DNA of 64,000 bases from Rhizobium sp. FKL33 (GTDB lineage Bacteria > Pseudomonadota > Alphaproteobacteria > Rhizobiales > Rhizobiaceae), in NCBI RefSeq assembly GCF_005222915.1, contig NZ_STFX01000015.1, positions 62,001 to 126,000 on the forward strand, written 5' to 3'. Made by a program: the position numbers and the translations under genes. Under the pieces are notes generated by a model that was not told the origin of the DNA, searched no databases, and saw only the letters and a program-made list of their open reading frames with translations. The number at the start of each line of letters is the position of its first letter. The stretch's first letter is position 1. Shown here in pieces: positions 27,279-36,455 of the stretch.

Positions 27279-27971
27279 ATGTCGGCGAAGGACAGGCTGA
27301 TCGTCGGGCTCGACGTGCCCAATGTGCAGGAAGCGGACCGCATCGTCACGAAACTCGGCGCGACGGTCTCTTACTATAAAGTCGGCTACCAGCTGGCTTT
27401 CGCCGGCGGGCTGGAATTCGCCCGCGATCTCGCCCGCGACGGCAAGAAAGTCTTTCTCGACATGAAGCTTCTCGACATCGACAACACGGTGGCGAGCGCG
27501 GTCGAAAACATCGCCAAGATGGGCATGAGCATGCTGACGCTGCACGCCTATCCCAAGGCCATGCGCGCCGCGGTCGAGGCGGCCAAAGGTTCGGACCTCT
27601 GCCTGCTCGGGGTCACCGTGCTGACCTCCATGGATGAAGCCGACCTCATCGAGGCAGGCTACGAATATGATCCGCATACGCTGGTGCTGCGCCGGGCCGA
27701 ACAGGCCCGTCGCGCCGGCATGGGCGGCATCGTCTGCTCTGCGGAGGAAGCCAAGGCGGTCCGCAAGGTCGTCGGCCCCGAACTCGCCGTGGTCACGCCC
27801 GGCATTCGCCCGGCCGGCGCCGAGAAGGGCGACCAGAAGCGGGTCATGACGCCCGCAGACGCCATTCGCGCCGGCGCGTCGCATCTCGTCGTCGCCCGTC
27901 CGATCGTGAAAGCGCCGGAACCGCTGGCTGCGGCAAAGGCGATCCTTGCCGAGATGGAGACGGTGCTCTAA
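27279..27971 (+). CDS. pyrF: Orotidine 5'-phosphate decarboxylase
   Basis: Last step of UMP synthesis. The 230-aa TIM barrel has [16 protein letters not shown] at the start, the catalytic Lys/Asp cluster [17 protein letters not shown], and [20 protein letters not shown] binding the phosphate near the end. The ATG at 27279 follows a strong AAGGAGAGG; the 19 upstream codons in frame are not conserved. It is followed after 39 bp by the DUF1330 gene. Confidence 0.96.
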   Translation: MSAKDRLIVGLDVPNVQEADRIVTKLGATVSYYKVGYQLAFAGGLEFARDLARDGKKVFLDMKLLDIDNTVASAVENIAKMGMSMLTLHAYPKAMRAAVEAAKGSDLCLLGVTVLTSMDEADLIEAGYEYDPHTLVLRRAEQARRAGMGGIVCSAEEAKAVRKVVGPELAVVTPGIRPAGAEKGDQKRVMTPADAIRAGASHLVVARPIVKAPEPLAAAKAILAEMETVL

Positions 27972-28010
27972 CACAGATTGCAGTCTGTCCGAGCAAGGTG
28001 GAGGCCCGTC

Positions 28011-28301
28011 ATGGCAAAAGGTTATTGGATCGCCCGCGTCGATATCCGGGATCCCGAGCGCTACAAGGATTATGTCGCGACCGCCAAGCCGGCCTTCGAG
28101 GAATATGGGGCGGTGTTCCTGGCGCGCGGCGGCGACTATCGCCGGCTCGAAGGCCAGGTCCGCGCCCGCAATGTGGTGATCGAGTTCCCGTCGCTGCAGG
28201 CTGCCTATGATTGCTACCATTCCGCCCAGTACCAGAAGGCCGCCGCCATCCGTCAGGAAGTCGCCGACGCCGAAATGGTGATCGTGGAAGGCGTAGCCTG
28301 A
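28011..28301 (+). CDS. DUF1330 domain protein
   Basis: A 96-aa protein of the dimeric alpha/beta-barrel type. KGYWIARVDIRDPERYKDYV and VVIEFPSLQAAYDCYHSAQY are the family's two blocks. Function is unknown; related folds act as small monooxygenases or stress proteins. The ATG at 28011 follows GGTGGAGG. It may be cotranscribed with pyrF. Confidence 0.85.
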   Translation: MAKGYWIARVDIRDPERYKDYVATAKPAFEEYGAVFLARGGDYRRLEGQVRARNVVIEFPSLQAAYDCYHSAQYQKAAAIRQEVADAEMVIVEGVA

Positions 28302-28372
28302 ACTAACAACTTCATTTCGCGCGCCGATTCGGATATGACCGGCCAAAAGGCGCCGAATTTCAGGAGATCAAG

Positions 28373-29353
28373 ATGACGCTGTCGAATTTGCCGAAACTCG
28401 TGACTGTGTTTGGCGGATCGGGTTTCGTGGGCCGGCATGTCGTTCGCGCGCTGGCGCGGCGCGGCTACCGTATCCGTGTGGCGGTCCGCCGCCCCGATCT
28501 GGCGCTGTTCTTGCAGCCGCTCGGCAATGTCGGCCAGATCTCCTTCGTTCAGGCCAATCTGCGCTATCGCAATTCCGTCGACGCTGCCGTCAAGGGCTCC
28601 GATTACGTGGTCAACTGCGTCGGCCTTCTCTTCGAACAGGGCCGCAACAGTTTTGACGCCGTGCAGGAATTCGGCGCGCGCGCCGTGGCCGAAGCCGCTC
28701 GCGCGACGGGCGCCGGCCTGACCCACATCTCCGCCATCGGCGCGGATGTGCATTCCGCCTCCGCCTATGCCCGCTCCAAGGGCCGCGCCGAGCAGTCGAT
28801 CCTGCAGACCAAGCCGGACGCAGTGATCCTGCGCCCGTCGGTGGTGTTCGGCCCGGAAGACCAGTTCTACAACAAATTCGCCGACATGGCCCGCATCGCC
28901 CCCTTCCTGCCGCTGGTCGGCGGCGGCAAGACCAAGTTCCAGCCTGTTTTCGTGGATGACGTCGCCGAAGCCGTGGCGCGCTCGGTCGACGGTCTGGTCG
29001 AAGGCGGCAAGGTCTATGAACTCGGCGGCGCCGAAGTCGTGAGCTTCAAGGAAATCCTCGACGACATTCTGCGCGTGACCTGTCGCAACAAGTCGCTCGT
29101 CACCATTCCCTTCGGCGTCGCCTCGCTGCTGGGCTCCGTCGCCTCGCTCGTGCCCTTCATCACCCCGCCGATCACGGCCGATCAGGTCACCTTGCTGAAA
29201 AAAGACAATGTCGTCTCCGACGCCGCCATCCAGGAGGGCCGCACGCTCGAAGGTCTGGGCATCAAGCCGACGCTAGCCGCCGCCATCCTGCCGACCTATC
29301 TGGCAAGATATCGTCCCGAGGGCCAGTTCACGCAGACCGACGCGGCCGGCTGA
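28373..29353 (+). CDS. NDUFA9-like NAD(P)-binding protein
   Basis: An atypical SDR of 326 aa related to the NDUFA9 subunit associated with respiratory complex I. VTVFGGSGFVGRHVVRALARRG is the Rossmann glycine motif shortly after the start. The usual YxxxK is present as YARSKGRAE near residue 139. Alphaproteobacterial members are commonly encoded away from the nuo operon, as here. A role in complex I assembly or ubiquinone-linked metabolism is an inference. The ATG follows AGGAGATC. A terminator lies 25 bp downstream. Confidence 0.88.
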   Translation: MTLSNLPKLVTVFGGSGFVGRHVVRALARRGYRIRVAVRRPDLALFLQPLGNVGQISFVQANLRYRNSVDAAVKGSDYVVNCVGLLFEQGRNSFDAVQEFGARAVAEAARATGAGLTHISAIGADVHSASAYARSKGRAEQSILQTKPDAVILRPSVVFGPEDQFYNKFADMARIAPFLPLVGGGKTKFQPVFVDDVAEAVARSVDGLVEGGKVYELGGAEVVSFKEILDDILRVTCRNKSLVTIPFGVASLLGSVASLVPFITPPITADQVTLLKKDNVVSDAAIQEGRTLEGLGIKPTLAAAILPTYLARYRPEGQFTQTDAAG

Positions 29354-29674
29354 TCGCCAAACATTAAGAATTGATGAAACGGCTCCGGGGCGACTGGGGC
29401 CGTTTTTCTTTGACCATGCTTTCCGCCCGAGTCCATTCCTACGGATCGATTACGCTTCATTAACCAGTTGCTGACAATTTTAACTGAATTTTATTTTCAG
29501 ACCTTGCGTGGAAGCTGGAGTTGCCCAAAAGTCGCACAGGGCGGCTAGTTTTGTTAAACTTGGATAAAGCCATTCGCCTGACATTGATTGCGCAGACGCA
29601 ACTGATTAGAAGCCGCTCAGATGCGTCAGGGACAAGGCGGCTCCGCCAACTCTGCAAACTTTTTTGAGGAAATT
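29354..29674. other. Intergenic region before the small secreted-protein gene
   Basis: 321 bp with no credible gene. It contains the terminator of the NDUFA9-like gene (29378-29410), then a long AT-richer stretch (about 29450-29570) that probably holds the promoter of the small gene at 29675. A short palindrome GGCGGCTCCGCC lies near 29638. I see no tRNA or known RNA motif. Confidence 0.6.
29378..29410 (+). terminator. Rho-independent terminator after the NDUFA9-like gene
   Basis: AACGGCTCC pairs with GGGGCCGTT (one bulge) and is followed by a T-rich run, TTTTTCTTT. Confidence 0.75.
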
Positions 29675-29833
29675 ATGGGCAAATCGATCGCATTGTTCTT
29701 TGCGTCTGCGGCGCTTGTCATTCTTGCTGGCTCCTTCATGGCGCCGCATACCGATGCCGCCGACAAGAACCGTTGCGCCCCCGCCTATGGCGTGGATCCC
29801 TGCGCCGTGACGGGCTCCGTTCCCGCCCATTGA
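29675..29833 (+). CDS. Small exported protein of unknown function
   Basis: 52 aa starting at an ATG with GAGGAAATT just before it. A hydrophobic stretch (about residues 5-22) followed by APHTDAADK looks like a Sec signal peptide, leaving a mature peptide of about 25 residues with two cysteines (NRCAPAYGVDPCAVTG) that could form a disulphide. I do not recognise the family. It has a good start site, a strong terminator right after the stop and a sizeable upstream region, which together argue for a real monocistronic gene. A longer in-frame start at 29621 has no ribosome binding site. Confidence 0.6.
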   Translation: MGKSIALFFASAALVILAGSFMAPHTDAADKNRCAPAYGVDPCAVTGSVPAH

Positions 29834-29840
29834 TCTCTGG

Positions 29841-29877
29841 TCATGAAAAAGGACGCCGGCGGCGTCCTTTTTCATGA
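29841..29877. terminator. Bidirectional terminator
   Basis: A perfect 17-bp stem (29841-29857 with 29861-29877, loop GGC), with A-runs on one arm and T-runs on the other, so it can stop transcription from both sides. It ends the small secreted-protein gene and the convergent uppP gene. Confidence 0.9.
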
Positions 29878-29926
29878 TATCTGTTCTGCTTGAAGGCCGG
29901 CTCGACGCCGGCCTTTCGCATTCCGG

Positions 29927-30733
29927 TCAGCCCTGCAGATAGAGGCCGATCAGGCTCGCCGTCCCGACGATGATCCGCCACCAGGCGAAGGGCGCATAGC
30001 CGCGACGCGAGACGAAAGCCAGCAGCGAGCGCACCACGATGAGGCCGCTGACGAAGGCGGCGACGAAGCCGACGCCGATATTGGTGACGTCGTCGAGATT
30101 GAGATCGTTGCGGTTCTTGATCAGGTCGAGCGCAAAGGCGCCGACCATGGTCGGCATGGCGAGAAAGAACGAAAACTCGGCCGCAGACCGTTTGTCGGCC
30201 CCCATCAGCAGCGCCCCGACAATGGTCGCGCCGGAGCGCGACGTGCCCGGGATCATGGCGATGCACTGGCAGAGCCCGATCTTCAGGGACAGCGGCAGCG
30301 GATAGTTCATGGCGTCGAAATGGCGCGGCTGGAACTTCATCTTGTCGACGGCGAGCAGGATGACGCCGCCGATGATCAGCACATAGCTGATCAGCACGGG
30401 CTCCTCGAACAGCACCTTCTTGATGAAGTCATGCGCGAGCGCTCCAATGATGGCGGAGGGCAGGAAGCCGACCAGGATCGACAGCACGAACCAGCGCGAC
30501 CGCTCCGACGAATGCAGCGTCATCGCCACGTCGAGCAGCTTGCGGAAATAGACGAGCAGGATCGCCAGAATCGCGCCGAGCTGGATCAGAACCGGGAAGG
30601 TGTTGCCCGTGCTCTTGAAGCCCAGGAAATGGCTCGCAAGCAGAATATGCGCCGTGGACGATACCGGGATGAATTCGGTCGCGCCTTCGAGAAGCCCGAG
30701 AATAAGCGCGCTGAAGATGGAATGACTTTCCAT
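29927..30733 (-). CDS. uppP: Undecaprenyl-diphosphatase
   Basis: Dephosphorylates undecaprenyl pyrophosphate to recycle the lipid carrier of peptidoglycan and O-antigen synthesis; overexpression gives bacitracin resistance (BacA). It is an integral membrane protein of 268 aa with the two catalytic loops [14 protein letters not shown] near the N-terminus and [14 protein letters not shown] near residue 160. It is monocistronic and convergent with the small secreted-protein gene. Confidence 0.95.
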   Translation of the reverse strand: MESHSIFSALILGLLEGATEFIPVSSTAHILLASHFLGFKSTGNTFPVLIQLGAILAILLVYFRKLLDVAMTLHSSERSRWFVLSILVGFLPSAIIGALAHDFIKKVLFEEPVLISYVLIIGGVILLAVDKMKFQPRHFDAMNYPLPLSLKIGLCQCIAMIPGTSRSGATIVGALLMGADKRSAAEFSFFLAMPTMVGAFALDLIKNRNDLNLDDVTNIGVGFVAAFVSGLIVVRSLLAFVSRRGYAPFAWWRIIVGTASLIGLYLQG

Positions 30734-31001
30734 GTGAGCCTCGTGACATGCCTGTCTTGTTGTCGGTCGATAGACCGGGTTTTCGCATCAATTTGTTAAA
30801 GTTCGCCGCAGTTTTGCCTCGGCTTTGTCGATTTATTTACCGGGTTTGAGGGACGCATCACGACTTTGCCCCAAATCGGCCATAGGGCGCTTGACGATTC
30901 TGCGCGCCATGCGCACCTGTATGATTATGGCGCAACGGGTGACGTCCGCGCGTGACACGCGAGGCGCGAGCCTGTCCTCTCACAAAGTCGGTTAAACATT
31001 T

Positions 31002-31694
31002 ATGCCCGTCCTTTATCACCATCCGATGTCGACCGCCTCGCGATTCGTGCGCCTTATCTTTTCGGAATATGGCGTTCAGGCGGAATTGATAGAGGAAGCC
31101 GTCTGGGAGAAGCGAAAAGATTTCCTCGCCCTCAATCCGGCCGGCCAGTTGCCTGTCTTCGTGGACGACAATATGCGCGCGCTCTGCGGCGCGACCATCA
31201 TTTCGGAATTTCTCGATGAGACCAGCGGCGTCCTGAAGCGCGACCGGCGCCTGCTTGCCGAAGATCCCTTCCAGCGCGCCGAGATCCGTCGCCTCACCGA
31301 ATGGTTCCTCAACAAGATGGAACAGGACGTGACACGTCCGTTGGCGCGGGAACGGGTGTTCAAACTGTTCATGACGCCCGATCAGGGCGGCGGCGCGCCT
31401 GATTCCAAGGTGCTGCGCACCTCGCGCAACAATATTCGACAGCATATGCGCTATCTCGCCTGGCTTGCGGGCTCGCGTACCTGGCTGGCTGGCGAGCGGA
31501 TGAGCTATGCCGATCTCTCGGCCGCGTCGGCCATTTCCGTGCTCGATTATCTCGGCGAGATCGACTGGAACGAATGGCCGCAGGTGAAGGACTGGTATCA
31601 ACGCATCAAGTCTCGCCCCGGCTTCCGGCCGCTTCTCAACGATCGCATCCGCGGCGTGACGCCGGTGTCGCATTACGCCGACCTGGATTTCTGA
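31002..31694 (+). CDS. Glutathione S-transferase family protein
   Basis: A 230-aa GST. The N-terminal thioredoxin fold begins MPVLYHHPMSTASRFVRL and has NPAGQLPVFVDDN with the cis-Pro. The C-terminal helical domain has GERMSYADLSAASAISVLDYL. It is followed with 1 bp between genes by queG and then a YeeZ-like gene, an order I recall from other rhizobia, so the three probably form an operon. The substrate is unknown. Confidence 0.87.
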   Translation: MPVLYHHPMSTASRFVRLIFSEYGVQAELIEEAVWEKRKDFLALNPAGQLPVFVDDNMRALCGATIISEFLDETSGVLKRDRRLLAEDPFQRAEIRRLTEWFLNKMEQDVTRPLARERVFKLFMTPDQGGGAPDSKVLRTSRNNIRQHMRYLAWLAGSRTWLAGERMSYADLSAASAISVLDYLGEIDWNEWPQVKDWYQRIKSRPGFRPLLNDRIRGVTPVSHYADLDF

Positions 31695-31695
31695 C

Positions 31696-32841
31696 ATGTC
31701 GGGCGCGGCGGGCCGCGGCAACGACATCCGCGGGCGCGCCGACTGGGTGAAGACGCTCGCCCGCGAGGTCGGCTTCGATGTCTGCCGCATCACCGCTCCT
31801 GACGATCTCGAGGCCGCCCGCGCCGATCTCGCCGGTTTCATCGATGCAGGCCATCACGGAACGATGGCCTGGATGCCCGAAACGAAAGAGCGGCGCGGCG
31901 ATCCGCGCGTGCTCTGGCCTGATGTCCGCTCGATCATCATCCTCGGCATTAATTACGGGCCGGAGGGCGATCCCCGCGACAATCTCATCCGGCCCGAGAT
32001 CGGCAACATCTCCGTCTATGCCCGCCATCGCGATTATCACGACGTCATCAAGGGCAAGCTCAAGGAGATCGCCCAGAAATTCGCGGCGCGTACGAACGCC
32101 GAGGTCAAGGTCTTCGTCGACACTGCGCCGGTGATGGAAAAGCCGCTGGCCGCGAAAGCCGGACTTGGCTGGCAAGGCAAGCACACCAATCTCGTCAGCC
32201 GTGATTTCGGCTCCTGGCTGTTTCTGGGCAGCATTTTTACAGCGGCGGACCTGGAGTTCGACCCCCCCGAGCGCGATCACTGCGGCTCCTGCCGCTCCTG
32301 TCTCGACGCCTGCCCGACCGGCGCTTTTCCCGCGCCCTACCGGATCGATGCGCGGCGATGCGTCTCTTACCTCACCATCGAGCACAAGGGGCCGATCGAC
32401 CGGGAGATCCGGCCGCTGATCGGCAATCGTATCTATGGCTGCGACGATTGCCTCGCGGCCTGTCCCTGGAACAAATTCGCCGAGGTCGCCCGCGAACAGA
32501 AACTGCGCGCCCGCGAGGATCTCGCCTCTCCACCGCTCGCGGATCTCCTGGCGCTGGATGACGCCGGATTCCGCGCGCTGTTTTCCGGCTCGCCGGTCAA
32601 GCGCATCGGGCGCAACAGGTTCATCCGCAACTGTCTGATCGCCGCCGGCAATTCCGGCGAGGCGCGTCTTGCGGAGCACTGTCGCCGTCTGCTGTCCGAC
32701 GAGGCGGCGGAGGTGCGCGGCATGGCGATCTGGGCCCTGGCGCGGCTCGGCGCACTGAAGGATGACGACAAGACCGGTGCGCAAAACGAGCCGGATGACT
32801 ATGTAAGAGAAGAATGGAAACAAGCGGGACTATTGCCATGA
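31696..32841 (+). CDS. queG: Epoxyqueuosine reductase
   Basis: Cobalamin-dependent enzyme reducing epoxyqueuosine to queuosine at the wobble position of GUN tRNAs. Two ferredoxin-like 4Fe-4S sites are intact: CGSCRSCLDACPTGAF and CDDCLAACPWN. NYGPEGDP and FVDTAPVMEKPLAAKAGLG are typical for QueG. A short HEAT-like stretch ends the protein (381 aa), as in the longer QueG type. Its stop overlaps the next start by 4 bp (ATGA). Confidence 0.95.
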   Translation: MSGAAGRGNDIRGRADWVKTLAREVGFDVCRITAPDDLEAARADLAGFIDAGHHGTMAWMPETKERRGDPRVLWPDVRSIIILGINYGPEGDPRDNLIRPEIGNISVYARHRDYHDVIKGKLKEIAQKFAARTNAEVKVFVDTAPVMEKPLAAKAGLGWQGKHTNLVSRDFGSWLFLGSIFTAADLEFDPPERDHCGSCRSCLDACPTGAFPAPYRIDARRCVSYLTIEHKGPIDREIRPLIGNRIYGCDDCLAACPWNKFAEVAREQKLRAREDLASPPLADLLALDDAGFRALFSGSPVKRIGRNRFIRNCLIAAGNSGEARLAEHCRRLLSDEAAEVRGMAIWALARLGALKDDDKTGAQNEPDDYVREEWKQAGLLP

Positions 32842-33704
32842 CGATGACGATTTTGGGCGCGGGCTTTTCAGGCAAGGCGATCGGCAGGCTCGCAAGCGCG
32901 CGTTTTCCCGTGTTCGGCACGACGCGCAGCCAGGCGAAGTTTCCGGCGCTGGAACGCGCGGGCGTCCGGCCGCTGCTGTTCGACGGCGAGACCGTCTCGG
33001 ACGAATTGGCCGCCGCCCTGTCCGAGACAACGGCGCTCGTTCAGTCCATTTCCCCGGACGAAAAAGGCGACGCCTTCCTCAGGCTCATTCCTTCTCTGAA
33101 GGCTTTGGCCCCGCGGCTCGAATGGGTCGGCTATCTCTCGACCATCGGCGTCTATGGGGACCACAAGGGCGCTTGGGTGGATGAAGCCGCCGAGCCGACG
33201 CCGCTGTCGAACAGGTCGCGCGAGCGCGTGCTCGCCGAAAATCAATGGCTGGAGGCCGGCGCCGGCGAGGACATTCCGGTGGCGTTGCTGCGTCTGTCCG
33301 GCATTTACGGGCCGGGCCGCAATCCCTTCGTCAATCTCGACAACGGCACGGCGCGGCGCCTGGTGAAGAAGGATCAGGTGTTCAATCGCATCCGCGTCGA
33401 GGATATCGCCCGCGCCACGCTCTTTCTGATGGACCGTAAGCAAGCGGGCGCTTTCAATGTGACCGACCACATGCCGTCACCCTCGCAGGATGTCGTGGCC
33501 TATGCAGCGGAACTCATGGGCGTGCCCGTGCCGCCCGATATCCCGTTCGAGACGGCGGAACTGAGCCCGATGCAACGCTCCTTTTATGGAGAAAACAAGC
33601 GGGTCGGAAACGCCAGAATCCGCGATCTCGGCTTCGAATTTCTCTATCCGGATTACCTGGTTTCGATGCAACAGCTCTGGAAAGACGGCGTCTGGCGAGG
33701 TTGA
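32838..33704 (+). CDS. YeeZ-like NAD(P)-binding epimerase/reductase
   Basis: An atypical SDR of 288 aa with the Rossmann motif ILGAGFSGKAIGRLA right at the N-terminus and LSTIGVYGDHKGAWVDE, which includes the Tyr of the family. LLRLSGIYGPGRNPF is also characteristic of YeeZ. Catalytic function is unknown. It is coupled by ATGA to queG, and its own ribosome binding site is weak, so translation probably depends on queG. A weak terminator lies about 75 bp beyond its stop. Confidence 0.85.
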   Translation: MTMTILGAGFSGKAIGRLASARFPVFGTTRSQAKFPALERAGVRPLLFDGETVSDELAAALSETTALVQSISPDEKGDAFLRLIPSLKALAPRLEWVGYLSTIGVYGDHKGAWVDEAAEPTPLSNRSRERVLAENQWLEAGAGEDIPVALLRLSGIYGPGRNPFVNLDNGTARRLVKKDQVFNRIRVEDIARATLFLMDRKQAGAFNVTDHMPSPSQDVVAYAAELMGVPVPPDIPFETAELSPMQRSFYGENKRVGNARIRDLGFEFLYPDYLVSMQQLWKDGVWRG

Positions 33705-33777
33705 ATTGTGGCATTTATGCGGCAAAGGCGCTTATTGAGCTATAAATACAGCTGTAAAAATTCGTGAAGATTTGATT

Positions 33778-33802
33778 AAACGCGCTTTTCTCAGCGTTTT
33801 TT
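33778..33802 (+). terminator. Weak terminator after the queG operon
   Basis: AAACGC pairs with GCGTTT around a 10-nt loop and runs into TTT, giving six T in a row overlapping the stem end. Confidence 0.5.
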
Positions 33803-33954
33803 GTGAGGGTGCAGGACTTTTGGCGGCGCGGGAGAAAGACGCCGCTTACCGTCTGAATCTTCTAGACTCTCATTCTCAGGTTGTGGCGCTGATTCCCATA
33901 TTGGCGCAACGAGCCCTCCGTTAATATTTCAGTTTTTACATTGCGTGAACGCAT

Positions 33955-33977
33955 GAGGCACGTTTTTGCCTCTTTTT
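33955..33977 (+). terminator. Terminator-like hairpin upstream of rlpA
   Basis: GAGGCA (33955-33960) and TGCCTC (33967-33972) form a perfect 6-bp stem with loop CGTTTT, followed by TTTTT. Its position inside the presumed leader of rlpA is unusual. Confidence 0.6.
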
Positions 33978-34023
33978 GCCCGAACAAGGTCGTCCCCAGG
34001 AATAAACGTCTTGGGAAGTCTAA

Positions 34024-34389
34024 ATGTTCGAAAAAAAATCTCGCCACGCTCTCGCGCTTGCTGCTGTGGTTACCACGTTTGCCCTCGGGCAGACCCCGGC
34101 TGAGGCTAGAGACGGTTGTGGCGGAGCCTCCTGGTATGCGCTGCATTCCCGCACCGCATCCGGCGAACGCATGAACCCGTCCAAACTCACCGCCGCTCAT
34201 CGCAATCTGCCTTTCGGGGCCAAGGTGAAAGTCACCAACCGCAACAATGGCCGCGCCGTCGTCGTTCGCATCAATGATCGCGGTCCATTCATTCGCGGAC
34301 GCGTCCTCGACCTCTCCCGCGCCGCCGCCCACCAGATCGGCATGGTCAGCAGCGGCACCGCCAAGGTCTGTTTCGAAGTCATCGGCTGA
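34024..34389 (+). CDS. RlpA-like double-psi beta-barrel protein
   Basis: A 121-aa exported protein. The signal peptide ends near TPAEA, and the mature part is a single DPBB domain: [40 protein letters not shown], and [20 protein letters not shown], with the Asp of the lytic transglycosylase active site. Unlike E. coli RlpA it has no lipobox Cys at the cleavage site and no SPOR domain, so it should be a soluble periplasmic enzyme acting on peptidoglycan. The start ATG is poorly supported by a ribosome binding site. Confidence 0.87.
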   Translation: MFEKKSRHALALAAVVTTFALGQTPAEARDGCGGASWYALHSRTASGERMNPSKLTAAHRNLPFGAKVKVTNRNNGRAVVVRINDRGPFIRGRVLDLSRAAAHQIGMVSSGTAKVCFEVIG

Positions 34390-34472
34390 TCCCTTCCGAA
34401 TTAGCGCCGCCCCCACGCTTGCTCTTCGGACAATTCGCGGGTACCACCCCGGGAAACAAGGAGATTGAAGCA

Positions 34473-35762
34473 ATGCGGCTGGGCGGACGCCTTTCGGGGG
34501 CGATCGAAGTGTTGAGCGATATCGAAACGCGCCGTCGACCGGTCGCCGACGCGCTCAAGGATTGGGGTCTCTCCCGCCGCTTTGCCGGTTCCGGCGATCG
34601 CGCCGCTGTCGGCAACATCGTCTATGACGCGCTCCGGATGAAGCTGTCGCATGCCTGGCTGATGGACGATGCGTCTCCTGCAGCCCTCGCTTACGCGGTG
34701 ATGCTGCGTCAGTGGGGATATGGCGCGGCAAGTCTCGCCCGCGAATTCGACGGCGACAAATTCGCGCCCGAGCCGCTGTCCGAGGACTGTCTCGCCGCTT
34801 TCGCCGCCCGCCGGCTCGACGATGCGCCCGATTATGTGCGCGGCGATATTCCGGAATGGGTGGTCGACCATTTCCAGGCCAATTTCGGCGAGGCCTGGCT
34901 GAGGGAAGCCCAGGCGCTGGCCGAGCGCCCCACGCTCGATCTGCGCGCCAACACGCTGAGAGCCACCCGCGACAAGGTCGTCCGCGCGCTCGAACAGGCT
35001 CAGGCGCGTCCCTCCGTGATCGCCCGCCTCGGCGTGCGCATTCCGGCCGGCGAAGGACCGTCGCGGCTGCCCAATGTCACGGCGGAACTGTCCTTCCAGA
35101 AGGGCTGGTTCGAGGTTCAGGACGAGGGATCGCAGATCGTCGCCGACCTCATCCTGGCCCGCGAAGGCGAGCAGATCCTCGATTATTGCGCCGGCGGCGG
35201 CGGCAAGACGCTCAGCCTCTCGGCCTCCATGGCCAACAAAGGCCAGGTCCACGCCTTCGACGCCGATCGCAAGCGGCTCGCCCCGATCATCGAACGCCTG
35301 CGCCGCGCCGGCGCGCGCAATGTTCAGGTCCACGAGCATGAGAAATCCATGGCGTCGATTTTGAGCAGATGCGACCGCGTCCTGGTCGATGCGCCCTGCA
35401 CCGGCACGGGCACCTGGCGGCGGCGTCCCGACACCAAATGGCGCCTGACGCCGAAAAATCTCGAGGAGCGGCTGAGCCAGCAGCGCGAGGCGCTCACCAA
35501 GGCCAGCGCCTATGTGCGGCCGGGCGGCGTGCTCTGCTACGTCACCTGTTCGATCCTGCCCGAGGAAAATCAGCGTCAGGTCGAGGATTTCCTCGCCGCC
35601 AATCCGTCTTTCTCGCTGGTTTCGGCGCTCGACGGCTGGACGTCGCTGTTCGGCGCCGCTGCGCCGCAACCCTATTCGCCGGACGGCCTGTCGGTAACGT
35701 TGACGCCGGCCTCCACGGATACGGACGGCTTCTATTTCGCGATGATGCGCCGAACCGGCTGA
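34473..35762 (+). CDS. RsmB-type rRNA cytosine-C5 methyltransferase
   Basis: A 429-aa protein: an N-terminal RsmB-like part (about 1-150) and a C-terminal SAM methyltransferase. LDYCAGGGGKTLSL is the SAM loop, VDAPCTGTGTWRRRPD carries the catalytic-release Cys and CYVTCSILPEENQ the nucleophile Cys of m5C RNA methyltransferases. The target is probably C967 of 16S rRNA by homology, but family members also act elsewhere. The ATG at 34473 follows AAGGAG. It converges with the HPP gene, 1 bp apart. Confidence 0.88.
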   Translation: MRLGGRLSGAIEVLSDIETRRRPVADALKDWGLSRRFAGSGDRAAVGNIVYDALRMKLSHAWLMDDASPAALAYAVMLRQWGYGAASLAREFDGDKFAPEPLSEDCLAAFAARRLDDAPDYVRGDIPEWVVDHFQANFGEAWLREAQALAERPTLDLRANTLRATRDKVVRALEQAQARPSVIARLGVRIPAGEGPSRLPNVTAELSFQKGWFEVQDEGSQIVADLILAREGEQILDYCAGGGGKTLSLSASMANKGQVHAFDADRKRLAPIIERLRRAGARNVQVHEHEKSMASILSRCDRVLVDAPCTGTGTWRRRPDTKWRLTPKNLEERLSQQREALTKASAYVRPGGVLCYVTCSILPEENQRQVEDFLAANPSFSLVSALDGWTSLFGAAAPQPYSPDGLSVTLTPASTDTDGFYFAMMRRTG

Positions 35763-35763
35763 A

Positions 35764-36270
35764 CTATCTTTCGAGCCTCAGCGGATATTGCTGGCTCGGC
35801 GGCAGCCGATGATGCAGCACCGCAATCGAGATCATCAGCGCGCTTCCGGCCGACACTACCGCCATCAGAAGCGGCAGGCTGAAATGGCTGGCGAAGGCGA
35901 CGAGCGGGATCGCGCCCGCCGGCGGATGTGTGACCCTGAGGATCAGCATCACCGCAATCGTCAGGCCGACCGCGACCGCTGCGGCGAGCCAGGCGCCGGG
36001 AAACAGCCAGACGGCCAGCGATCCGATCAAAGCTGCGACAAAATAGCCGCCGAACACATTGGCCGGCTGGGCGAGCGGGCTCTTCGGTTGGCCAAACAGC
36101 AGCACTGCGGTCGCGCCGAAGGGGGCAAGCAGGAAGGGCATGCCGGTGGCGACCGCCACGCCGCCGATGCCCGACATCGCGAGCACTGCGCCGCAGCCGG
36201 ATTTCAGATGCGACAAAGCCTGCCCCGGCGGCTCATGGCGTTGAATGAAGTGCCTGAGGTGTTTGATCAT
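35764..36270 (-). CDS. HPP family membrane protein
   Basis: A 168-aa inner-membrane protein with four to five hydrophobic helices. APFGATAVLLFGQPKSPLAQ, PANVFGGY and RVTHPPAGAIPLVA, containing the eponymous His-Pro-Pro, define the HPP family. Members in cyanobacteria and plants have been linked to nitrite transport; the function in alphaproteobacteria is unknown. There is no CBS domain at the C-terminus, unlike longer relatives. It is divergent from the imelysin cluster. Confidence 0.85.
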   Translation of the reverse strand: MIKHLRHFIQRHEPPGQALSHLKSGCGAVLAMSGIGGVAVATGMPFLLAPFGATAVLLFGQPKSPLAQPANVFGGYFVAALIGSLAVWLFPGAWLAAAVAVGLTIAVMLILRVTHPPAGAIPLVAFASHFSLPLLMAVVSAGSALMISIAVLHHRLPPSQQYPLRLER

Positions 36271-36455
36271 GTCGCCCGCGGATGTGATGATTTCGCGAGC
36301 ATAATGCGCAAAATTTAATCTGCAAGCCGGGGATTTTCTGATCGGTTCCCCTGGGAAGGAATAGTTGCCCTCGACAGTCTCATATCTGGATGATTTGACA
36401 CCAGTTTGGAGATGAGTCAGAACAGCGCCAATCCATCTGATGTCAAGGAGCGTCC

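Larger units (their letters stand above)
33705..34023. other. Intergenic region before rlpA, with two terminators
   Basis: 319 bp, AT-rich, with no credible coding frame. A weak terminator (33778-33802) closes the GST-queG-YeeZ operon. A second stem-loop with a T-run (33955-33977) lies only 46 bp before the rlpA start, so either a short RNA ends there or rlpA transcription is attenuated. Confidence 0.55.

Noticed and set aside
29411-29620. Possible tRNA or structured RNA in the AT-richer gap
   Set aside because: No cloverleaf, T-loop GGTTCGAAT-like sequence or conserved RNA motif could be found.
36271-36455. Iron box before the imelysin cluster
   Set aside because: Only scattered TGA and TCA words occur; no Irr, Fur or RirA dyad of the quality seen at mbfA.
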